Assembly: GCA_035504175.1 (NCBI GenBank)
Contig: DATJSJ010000012.1
Coordinates: 1-6,359, forward strand
Reading direction: 5' to 3'
Length of the DNA: 6,359 bases
Origin: DATJSJ01 sp035504175
Lineage (GTDB): Bacteria > Pseudomonadota > Alphaproteobacteria > Acetobacterales > Acetobacteraceae
Within the stretch, counting starts at the first letter, position 1; each line of letters starts with the position of its first letter. Shown here in pieces: positions 1 to 5,168 of the stretch. The notes beneath the pieces are model-generated. The model ran no database searches and had not been told where the DNA came from. It saw only the letters and a list, made by a program, of their open reading frames with translations. Both the position numbers and the translations under genes were made by a program.

Positions 1-30
1 ATCGCCGTCCCCGACTGCACCGTCCCGACC

Positions 31-60
31 ATTATAGCACCGGCCATTACATCGTTCCAA
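31..60 (-). promoter_or_regulatory. Possible sigma-70 promoter, leftward
   Basis: Reading the minus strand, TTGGAA (60-55) is followed after 18 bp by a perfect TATAAT (36-31). Transcription would start near position 24 and run out of the window to the left. The surroundings are less GC-rich than the operon, which makes a chance TATAAT somewhat more likely; the spacing is acceptable and the -35 box matches four of six. The driven gene is not visible. Confidence 0.4.
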
Positions 61-67
61 CATCCGG

Positions 68-88
68 CAGCCCGGCTTGACCGGGCTG
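68..88. repeat. Perfect palindromic hairpin, 8-bp stem, 5-nt loop
   Basis: CAGCCCGG (68-75) pairs with CCGGGCTG (81-88) around the loop CTTGA. No T-run follows on either strand, so a classical intrinsic terminator is not supported. The core resembles the central part of the REP-like element found inside the operon (CCGG-TCAAG-CCGG on the minus strand), so it may be a diverged relative. Confidence 0.55.
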
Positions 89-103
89 TGGTCCCTGATC
101 CAC

Positions 104-122
104 CTCGGTCAGAGTGACCGAG
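104..122. repeat. Perfect palindromic hairpin, 8-bp stem, 3-nt loop
   Basis: CTCGGTCA (104-111) pairs with TGACCGAG (115-122) around the loop GAG. It stands 15 bp from the hairpin at 68-88. It may be part of a bidirectional termination region between the operon and the leftward promoter, or a protein binding site; no T-tract is present. Confidence 0.5.
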
Positions 123-331
123 ACGGGCATCCAGACACTCCCGATGGCGATCATCTGCACCGTTCAGAAATCCCCCTCGCTGACCGTCGCCGGAAGCTGG
201 CTTTCAACCATGGTTTTCACCGGTCGGCTTGGTGTGTCCAAAACCATCCGTTTTCAGGTACGGGCCAGTCGCTGCGGCAGGTGGCTGATCCTCGCCCCCT
301 CCCCATGCAAGTCCCAGCGAGATCCAAACAG

Positions 332-358
332 CCCCCACCCCCGCCTCCCACCCAACCC
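332..358 (-). other. G-quadruplex-capable tract in the operon's 3' trailer
   Basis: On the minus strand five runs of at least three G occur within 27 nt (358-356, 353-351, 349-347, 342-338, 336-332) separated by loops of 2, 1, 4 and 1 nt, which satisfies the usual G3+N1-7 rule. It lies about 100 nt after the hyfI-like stop, so the G-rich strand would be in the operon mRNA. Whether it folds is unknown. Confidence 0.5.
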
Positions 359-458
359 ACTGCTCCGAGCGAACTCTTCCGCGTCCGCACCGAAGCAGCC
401 GGAACCCAGCCAAACCCGCCCCCCAGCCGCACCGAGTCAACAGCCCGTCGCACCAACA

Positions 459-998
459 CTACCCCCCCGTCGCCCGCCCACCCCGCCGCCGCGCCACCAC
501 GTTCGCCTCCAGCAAGGCCCGCAACCCCGCCAGGATCCGCGCCGGATTTGGCGGGCAGCCGCTGATCGTCAGGTCCACCGGCAAGGAAGCACCCGTCCCC
601 CCCAGCACCGCATAGCTGCCCTTGAACACGCCGCCATCCACCGCGCAATCGCCCACCGCAACAACCCATTTCGGCTCCGGCGCCGCATCGAAGGCCGCCT
701 CCAGCGCCTCCCGCAGATTGCCGGTCAGCGGCCCGGTCACCAGCAGCACGTCGGCGTGCCGCGGACTTTCCACGAAGCGCAGGCCGTAGCGTTCCAGGTC
801 GTAGAACACGCCGCGCAACGCCCGCAGCTCCAGCTCGCACCCGTTGCAGCTTCCGGTATTCACGTGGCGGATCGCCAGGCTGCGGCCAAGCCGTGTCTGT
901 GCCGCCGCGTCCAGCCGCGCCGCGAGCGACGCCGTCGTGGCCGCATCCACCGGCCCGGCAGCCCCCCCGGCCCCAGGCCGCAGCCAGCCCCAGCTCAT
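459..998 (-). CDS. hyfI: Hydrogenase-4 small subunit-like Fe-S protein (HyfI/HycG/NuoB family)
   Basis: A complete 179-residue protein that should carry the single [4Fe-4S] cluster next to the large subunit, equivalent to complex I cluster N2 or the proximal cluster of group 4 hydrogenases. All four expected ligands are visible: Cys51 and Cys54 in NTGSCNGCELEL (47-58), Cys118 in VAVGDCAVDGGVF (113-125) and Cys148 in ISGCPPNPARIL (145-156). VTGPLT (87-92) is also conserved. The CNGCE spacing is of the hydrogenase type rather than the CC pair of NuoB. The first 35 residues are a poorly conserved extension. Start ATG at 998 overlaps the large-subunit stop; a GGGGG run lies 7 nt upstream and could act as ribosome binding site. 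It is the last recognisable gene of the operon. Confidence 0.93.
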   Translation of the reverse strand: MSWGWLRPGAGGAAGPVDAATTASLAARLDAAAQTRLGRSLAIRHVNTGSCNGCELELRALRGVFYDLERYGLRFVESPRHADVLLVTGPLTGNLREALEAAFDAAPEPKWVVAVGDCAVDGGVFKGSYAVLGGTGASLPVDLTISGCPPNPARILAGLRALLEANVVARRRGGRATGG

Positions 999-2371
999 AC
1001 ATCAACCCCCGCGCACGCCACCCCGAACGACAGCCGGATCATCTGCTCTTCCTCCATGGATTGGTCAGCCATGGCCGTCTCGGCCAGCGGCCACAGCAGC
1101 CATCCGGGATCGCAGGGGAAGCACGCGGCGATCTGGCCGTGGTCGAGCCGCAGCCAGTGCCACACCGTGCCGCGCTGCGAATCGGCGCCGTCCAGCCCCT
1201 CTCCGCTCGCGGTCGGCAACGCCGTGGAAACCGGCCCGTCCGGCGGCGAGTCCAGCGCCGCCCGCAGCCGGTCCAGGCTGCGGCCGATCTCGGCCACCCG
1301 CGCCGCGCACCGCGCCGCCGCATCGCCGCCCGCCATCCAGGTGGCGGTCGCAATCGCCCCCAAACCGTCCAGCCGCCCAAGCAGCGGGTCCAGCCGCCGC
1401 CGCAGCGACGGCAGCGCCGAGGCCAGCGCCTCCCCGGCCTGGCACAGCGCCGCCGCTCCGTCGGGCGCGATATCGGCGGCAAGCCCGCCCGGCACCACGA
1501 CATCCATCATCAGCCGGTGCCCGAACGCACGTTCCGCCGCGCGCAGCAGCATTTCGCGATGTTCGCCCAGCGCGGCATGCAGCGGCGCCATGCCGGCGGC
1601 ATCCGCCAGCCGGGCCAGGTCGTCCAGGCAGCCCGCAACCCGTTCCTGCGCCAGCATCGCCGCCCGCAACGCGGCGGCGCGAGGCGGCGCCTGGGCATCC
1701 AGGGCGGCCTCCGCCGCCCGGGCGAACGCCAGCGAATGCGCCACCGTCGTCTCGGCTGCCAGCCGGGCGATGAAACGCGCCGCGGCGCGCGGCGACTTGC
1801 CGCGCATCAGCGCCAGGATGCCCCGGTGCGCATAACCCAGCCGGGCCTCGGCGCGCAGCACGGTGTCCCCCAGCGTCACCAGCCGCAGATGGGCGGGTTC
1901 GTGGATCAGTCCGTGCACCGGGCCCAACGGCACCTGCGTCACCCCCGGCTCTTCTGCCGCCGGGAACTGCGGAGGTTCCACCGCTCCGCCCGGCAGGCCG
2001 GGGCGCGGCGACAGCGGGTGCGCCATCGGCCACCGCCCATGGTCCAGCCAGGCGCGCTCGTCGCCGCCGGTGGCGGCGTGCCCCCACAGGTCCCGGATCA
2101 TGCGCTCGGGCCGCGATGCGGCCGGCCGGGCCGGGGACAGCGCCGGGTAGCGCCCGCCCTCGACCCCAACCGACGCGATCAGGGCGCCCGCGCCGTCCCG
2201 CAACAGGGCATGAACCTGCTGGGTGTCGGCCCAAAGCCCCAGCAGCCCGGGTTCCGGACTCTGCGCCAATGCGGCGGCCATCGCGGACCACGCCTCCGGC
2301 GTCAGCGAGAAGCGGGGCCAGGGCCGGCATGCCTCCGCGGTCCCGCGGCGGATCAGGTCCAGCGTGATCAT
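995..2371 (-). CDS. hyfG: Hydrogenase-4 large subunit-like protein (HyfG/NuoCD family) lacking NiFe-binding cysteines
   Basis: A 458-residue protein. Residues 1-125 are the NuoC-like part, with YPALSP (75-80), RPERMIRDLWG (87-97) and DHGRWP (110-115). Residues 145 onward are NuoD/large-subunit-like: GPVHGLIHEPAHLRL (150-164) and RLGYAHRGI (177-185). In true group 4 NiFe hydrogenases an RxCGxC motif precedes AHS, and a DPCxxC motif closes the protein. Here these positions read RLAAETTVAHS (203-213) and LSFGVACAGVDV (447-458), leaving one lone Cys453. This fits Ehr complexes or NuoD and argues against H2 chemistry. Start ATG at 2371 overlaps the upstream TGA; the frame is open further upstream to 2680, but that part is antisense-frame shadow of the fusion gene. 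The stop overlaps the small-subunit start. No NiFe maturation endopeptidase tail follows the last motif. Confidence 0.88.
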   Translation of the reverse strand: MITLDLIRRGTAEACRPWPRFSLTPEAWSAMAAALAQSPEPGLLGLWADTQQVHALLRDGAGALIASVGVEGGRYPALSPARPAASRPERMIRDLWGHAATGGDERAWLDHGRWPMAHPLSPRPGLPGGAVEPPQFPAAEEPGVTQVPLGPVHGLIHEPAHLRLVTLGDTVLRAEARLGYAHRGILALMRGKSPRAAARFIARLAAETTVAHSLAFARAAEAALDAQAPPRAAALRAAMLAQERVAGCLDDLARLADAAGMAPLHAALGEHREMLLRAAERAFGHRLMMDVVVPGGLAADIAPDGAAALCQAGEALASALPSLRRRLDPLLGRLDGLGAIATATWMAGGDAAARCAARVAEIGRSLDRLRAALDSPPDGPVSTALPTASGEGLDGADSQRGTVWHWLRLDHGQIAACFPCDPGWLLWPLAETAMADQSMEEEQMIRLSFGVACAGVDV

Positions 2372-4260
2372 CGTGCCGCCAGCCGGAACCAGGCAAGCCA
2401 CGGGGCCGGCATGGCAAAGCCGCACAGCAGCAGCAACGCCAGCGGCAACCAGGCGGGCGACGCGCAGAGTCGCCACCCGGCCGGAAGCTGTCGCAGCACC
2501 ACCCAGGCGACGGCCGCCAGCCCCACCCCTAACGGGAGCAACAGAAACGGATCGGCGGCGGCGGTGGCCGCCACCACCAGCGCGAGGCTGGCAAACAAGC
2601 CGAAGGGCGGTATGCCGCCCAGCCCGGCCAGCGCCGCAAGCCGGTCCAACCCCTCCGGCCGCGACAGCAGCAGCGCGCATTGCGTCAGTACCAGCAGCGT
2701 AAGCTGCAGCAATCCGGCGAAGGCACCGCCCGGGGTGCCTAGTCCGAATGCGAACACCGCGACCCCGCCCTGCGCAAGGCCAACCAACGCCGCCGTCATG
2801 ACCTGGCCTGACCCCGCCATCCTCCCGGGCGGATCAGGCGCGGTCGCGGCATCGCAACCCAATTCCTCGTGCGAAGATGGGTGCGAAGATGGCCGGCCCA
2901 AGCCAGGCCATGACGGGACCGCCAGCCATGAAGCCGCCGCGCCGAACGCCAGCCCTGCCAGCCCCGTTGCCAGCAGCAGCAACGGCGGCGCCGGCAGGCG
3001 CACGATCAGGGCGACAGCCACCACCGTCAGTTCCGGCGCCAGCACGGCGAGACTGCCGTAGCCCAGCATCGCCGCAGCCATGGCAGAAGCGGGCGGCCGG
3101 GCGGCATGCAATGCAATGGCGCCGAACAAGGCCAGCGCGAGCCCGGTGCAGCCCAGGCGCAGCCGGCGCCAGGCCTCCGCCCGGTCGGGCAGGGCCGCCG
3201 CAGCCGCGCCGAGCATGGCAACCGCAGTGCCCGCCCAGGCCGATAGCGGTGCCGCAGCGGCCACGGCCAGCACGCTGCCGGCCAGGATGGCGACGCGGCT
3301 GCCCCATACCGAACGGGTGGCGCGCTGACCCCAGCTCCCCGCGGCGCCCACCGCGCAGAGCAACAGGGCCATGTGGACGGCGCGCGCATCCAGCCGCCAC
3401 CCGTCGTCCGCGCCCAAACCGAGCTGCCATGGCAGGCTGGCGGCACAGAGCAAGGCCAGGCAGCAGATCGTGGCATCGATCCAGCCCGCGAAACGCGGCG
3501 CCAGCAAAGCGGTGACCCTTCTCCGGTCAGCCCCAAGCCAAAGCCCGGCCGCCCCAACAACCGGCAGCAGCGGCAGAACCGCCAGACCCAAGCCCCAACC
3601 CGTCAGGCCCACAGCCAAGGCGGACAGCGCCAGGCCGCTTTGGGCTGCGGCAAGGCCCAACACCTGATGTTCCGGCCGGCGATCGCCGGCCGAGACGAGC
3701 AAGCCAAGCAGGACCGTAGCAAAGGCAATTCCGGTCACCGGAACCGCCAATGCCAGTGCCGCCAGAACCGCCCCGGCAACCACCAAGCCAGCGCCGCGCT
3801 GTTCGAGGGCGGCGGTCCGGCTCGGCGTGACCGCCCGGGCGGCCTGGCGGCGCCCGTTGCGTCGCCACGCCGGACCCAACGCGGTGGCAGACCCAGCCGG
3901 ACACAAGGGGGTGGCTGACCCAGCCGGAGACAAGGCGATGGCCGACCCAGCCGGATACAAGGCGCTGGCTGGCCAGGCCGGACTCGACGGGGTGGCCGAC
4001 CCAGCCGGAGACAAGGCGGTGGCTGGCCAGGCCGGACACAACACGGTGGCAGACCCAGCCACGGCCACGGCCACGACGACCTCAGCGACCGCGACGGCCA
4101 CATTGCCTTGCATCAGTGCCGCCGCCGCGACAGCCATCGCCTGCCCCGCGCAGATCGCCACCGAAACGCCCATCCGGCGCACCGCCAGCAGCGCGAAGCC
4201 CAGCGCCAATGCCGCTGCGGCACCGCCTTGCACGGCCGTGACGGCGATGGCACCGCTCAT
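2368..4260 (-). CDS. hyfEF: HyfE-HyfF fusion-like membrane protein with two in-frame repeat insertions
   Basis: One uninterrupted 630-residue frame covers what are normally two genes. Residues 1-220 resemble HyfE (NuoK type): helices near 5-25, 33-50 and 53-71, a loop, then helices 157-191 and 196-220, including DRRPEHQVLGL (193-203), the counterpart of the RRNxxxQVxG segment. Residues from about 225 to 630 resemble a shortened HyfF (NuoN type): WRLDARAVHMALL (288-300), AWRRLRLGCTGLALALFG (363-380), MLGYGSLAVLAP (398-409), FGLGTPGGAFAGLLQL (505-520) and GLGGIPPFGLFAS (547-559), close to the family's GLPPFGLF. HyfF is usually near 480-526 residues; this part is about 360 without the insertion. 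Residues 73-132 are a minisatellite-coded repeat and 448-490 a REP-coded insertion; both fall in loops. The start ATG (4260) overlaps the hyfC stop. The track runs further upstream, but that part lies antisense-free within hyfC and is not coding. Fusion versus assembly error cannot be told here. Confidence 0.82.
   Translation of the reverse strand: MSGAIAVTAVQGGAAAALALGFALLAVRRMGVSVAICAGQAMAVAAAALMQGNVAVAVAEVVVAVAVAGSATVLCPAWPATALSPAGSATPSSPAWPASALYPAGSAIALSPAGSATPLCPAGSATALGPAWRRNGRRQAARAVTPSRTAALEQRGAGLVVAGAVLAALALAVPVTGIAFATVLLGLLVSAGDRRPEHQVLGLAAAQSGLALSALAVGLTGWGLGLAVLPLLPVVGAAGLWLGADRRRVTALLAPRFAGWIDATICCLALLCAASLPWQLGLGADDGWRLDARAVHMALLLCAVGAAGSWGQRATRSVWGSRVAILAGSVLAVAAAAPLSAWAGTAVAMLGAAAAALPDRAEAWRRLRLGCTGLALALFGAIALHAARPPASAMAAAMLGYGSLAVLAPELTVVAVALIVRLPAPPLLLLATGLAGLAFGAAASWLAVPSWPGLGRPSSHPSSHEELGCDAATAPDPPGRMAGSGQVMTAALVGLAQGGVAVFAFGLGTPGGAFAGLLQLTLLVLTQCALLLSRPEGLDRLAALAGLGGIPPFGLFASLALVVAATAAADPFLLLPLGVGLAAVAWVVLRQLPAGWRLCASPAWLPLALLLLCGFAMPAPWLAWFRLAAR
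2792..2821 (-). repeat. REP-like 30-bp element, copy A (inside hyfEF)
   Basis: Read on the minus strand, it starts GATGGC and ends CATGACGGC. It matches the four-copy consensus (starts GATGGCCGGG, centre TCAAGCC, ends CATGACGGG) at 25 of 30 positions by hand count. It forms an inverted, head-to-head pair with copy B (2888-2917). It is translated within hyfEF as M-A-G-S-G-Q-V-M-T-A. Confidence 0.75.
2869..2892. repeat. 12-bp tandem duplication
   Basis: GTGCGAAGATGG occurs twice without a gap (2869-2880 and 2881-2892). It keeps frame and encodes P-S-S-H-P-S-S-H in hyfEF. It overlaps the inner edge of REP-like copy B, so it probably arose by slippage after that element was in place. Confidence 0.85.
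2888..2917 (+). repeat. REP-like 30-bp element, copy B (inside hyfEF)
   Basis: It reads GATGGCCGGC at the start and CATGACGGG at the end on the plus strand, and matches the consensus at 27 of 30 positions. It is the inverted partner of copy A, with 66 bp between them; the pair spans 126 bp, a multiple of three. Translated on the minus strand it gives P-S-W-P-G-L-G-R-P-S. Confidence 0.78.
3881..4060 (-). repeat. 27-bp minisatellite, six full copies plus a partial seventh
   Basis: Units start at 3881, 3908, 3935, 3962, 3989, 4016 and 4043 (last one 18 bp). Two subtypes exist by their middle: GACCCAGCCGGA (units 1, 2, 3, 5; unit 7 partly) and GGCCAGGCCGGA (units 4 and 6). Being 27 bp, each unit keeps frame and encodes nine residues of the HyfE-like protein, consensus L-C-P-A-G-S-A-T-A with G/W, S/P and T/S/I variation (residues about 73-132). 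The array lies in the loop after the third helix. Unit divergence is low and the subtypes alternate, which suggests unequal exchange or slippage. Confidence 0.92.
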
Positions 4261-5168
4261 GCCGCCACCGCGCTGGCCAGCACCAGCAATGCGGCGAGCA
4301 ACCCCAGGATCGCGGCAATCCCGAGAGCCAACGGCCGGCGGGACGGCCGAAACCCGCCAAAGGCGGCGCGCAAGGCCGCGAGGCAAGCAGTCAAAACCAG
4401 GATCTTCGCGCCCCAGGCGAGCAATCCGATGACCCAGCCCAAGGGACCGTCGCCGGGTTTCGCCATGCCGGCGGGCAGCAGCAATCCGGCCAGCAAGCTC
4501 AGCCACACCAGTTGGCCCAGTGCGTCGGAGAGTTGGACCAGCGCGAGATCGGCGCCGCTGAACTCGGCGGTCAAACCGGGCTCGCCAGGTCCAGCCAGCG
4601 CCGCCAGCGCGAGCGCGGCGACAGCGAGCATCGCGGCGGCCACCGGCTGCAGCATGCCCTGAAGCCTCAGGCCGCACAGCAGGTCCACGTTGGTCGTGCC
4701 GCCCAGCACGCCGAAGACGAAGATGGCGAGGTACAGGGTGGGCTCGGCCAGACACGCCAGCCTGGCCGAGCGGCCCGCTGCCAGGCCGGCCGGCGCGGTC
4801 CCGGCATCCAGCGCCGCCAGCGCAACAACGATCCTGCTCGCAGCCAGCAGGCCTGCCACGACCAGCAGGTCCGAATACGGCGCAAGCGCCATGCCGAGTG
4901 TGAAGGATGGCACCAGCATGGCGGCCAGGGCGGCGGCGGCGAAACAGGCCACCGGCGCGATCCGCGGCAGCAGCGTCGCGGTCTCGGCCAGCGCAGGCTG
5001 CTTGCGGATCATGCGGCGCAGGTCGCGCCACGGTTGCCCAAAATCGGGACCTGTGCGACCGGCGAGCCTGGCCTGGACCCCATCCCGTACCCCGCTCACG
5101 ACGGGCGCCGCCGCCAGCATCAGAACGCTGTGGACGATCTGCGCCAGGATGGCCGCAAGGATCGTCAC
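4257..5168 (-). CDS. hyfC: Hydrogenase-4 subunit C-like membrane protein (HyfC/HycD/NuoH family)
   Basis: A 303-residue membrane protein, the usual length for HyfC/HycD. In this family it anchors the peripheral arm and forms the NuoH-like subunit next to the quinone or electron-transfer site. Visible family features are an N-terminal helix (2-25), then the arginine-rich loop VQARLAGRTGPDFGQPWRDL (31-50), matching the RRGPxxxQPxRD loop; ALDAGTAPAGLAAGRSARL (119-137) with AEP (141-143); and the AEFSGADLAL motif (201-210). About eight hydrophobic segments are seen. I chose GTG at 5168 because it overlaps the upstream TGA by 4 bp, as at the other junctions, and gives the expected N-terminus; an in-frame ATG at 5189 would add seven residues. 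The 3' end overlaps the next gene by ATGA. The loop before EFSG is shorter than I recall for the family (see findings). Confidence 0.9.
   Translation of the reverse strand: MTILAAILAQIVHSVLMLAAAPVVSGVRDGVQARLAGRTGPDFGQPWRDLRRMIRKQPALAETATLLPRIAPVACFAAAALAAMLVPSFTLGMALAPYSDLLVVAGLLAASRIVVALAALDAGTAPAGLAAGRSARLACLAEPTLYLAIFVFGVLGGTTNVDLLCGLRLQGMLQPVAAAMLAVAALALAALAGPGEPGLTAEFSGADLALVQLSDALGQLVWLSLLAGLLLPAGMAKPGDGPLGWVIGLLAWGAKILVLTACLAALRAAFGGFRPSRRPLALGIAAILGLLAALLVLASAVAA

Larger units (their letters stand above)
1..458. other. Region after the operon without a recognisable gene
   Basis: No frame here looks like a known protein on either strand. The stretch 290-458 continues the very GC-rich, strongly C-rich (plus strand) composition of the operon, while 100-265 looks clearly less GC-rich, with A/T clusters such as AAAACC and GTTTTC. 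Within it are two perfect hairpins, an 8-bp inverted repeat (ATGGTTTT 210-217 with AAAACCAT 240-247), a G-rich tract on the minus strand and a possible leftward promoter. No T-tract terminator follows the operon. The lower-GC patch could be a remnant of inserted DNA, but I cannot name a source. Confidence 0.5.

Noticed and set aside
68..122. Rho-independent terminator
   Set aside because: Both hairpins are perfect, but no T-tract follows on either strand and they are more than 300 bp from the operon's last stop.
100..265. Insertion sequence remnant
   Set aside because: Lower GC and inverted repeats are suggestive, but no transposase fragment, paired terminal repeats or target duplication could be seen.
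217..1005. Minus-strand frame overlapping hyfI and running past its stop
   Set aside because: Gly/Arg-rich translation in the wrong frame; the cysteine motifs of the small subunit are in the 459-998 frame.
114..1835. 573-codon plus-strand open frame starting GTG at 114
   Set aside because: It is antisense to hyfI and hyfG for most of its length and low in complexity; the first 60 residues from the lower-GC patch look more protein-like but match nothing I recognise.
2372..2680. Upstream extension of the hyfG frame
   Set aside because: It is a shadow of the end of hyfEF; the NuoC-like domain begins at the Met at 2371.
893..3061. 722-codon plus-strand open frame
   Set aside because: It lies antisense to the well-supported hyfG and hyfEF genes, is an Arg/Pro/Gln-rich low-complexity translation typical of GC-rich shadow frames, and matches no family.
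3881..4060. CRISPR array
   Set aside because: The 27-bp units are contiguous with no unique spacers and are translated in frame, so this is a coding minisatellite.
4261..5031. Upstream extension of the hyfEF frame
   Set aside because: The translation there is Arg/Gly-rich without membrane character and lies over hyfC; the ATGA overlap at 4257-4260 marks the real start.
995..5168. The operon as a set of pseudogenes
   Set aside because: Despite degenerate motifs and insertions, all frames are open, every insertion is a multiple of three and gene overlaps are exact; decay cannot be excluded but is not shown.
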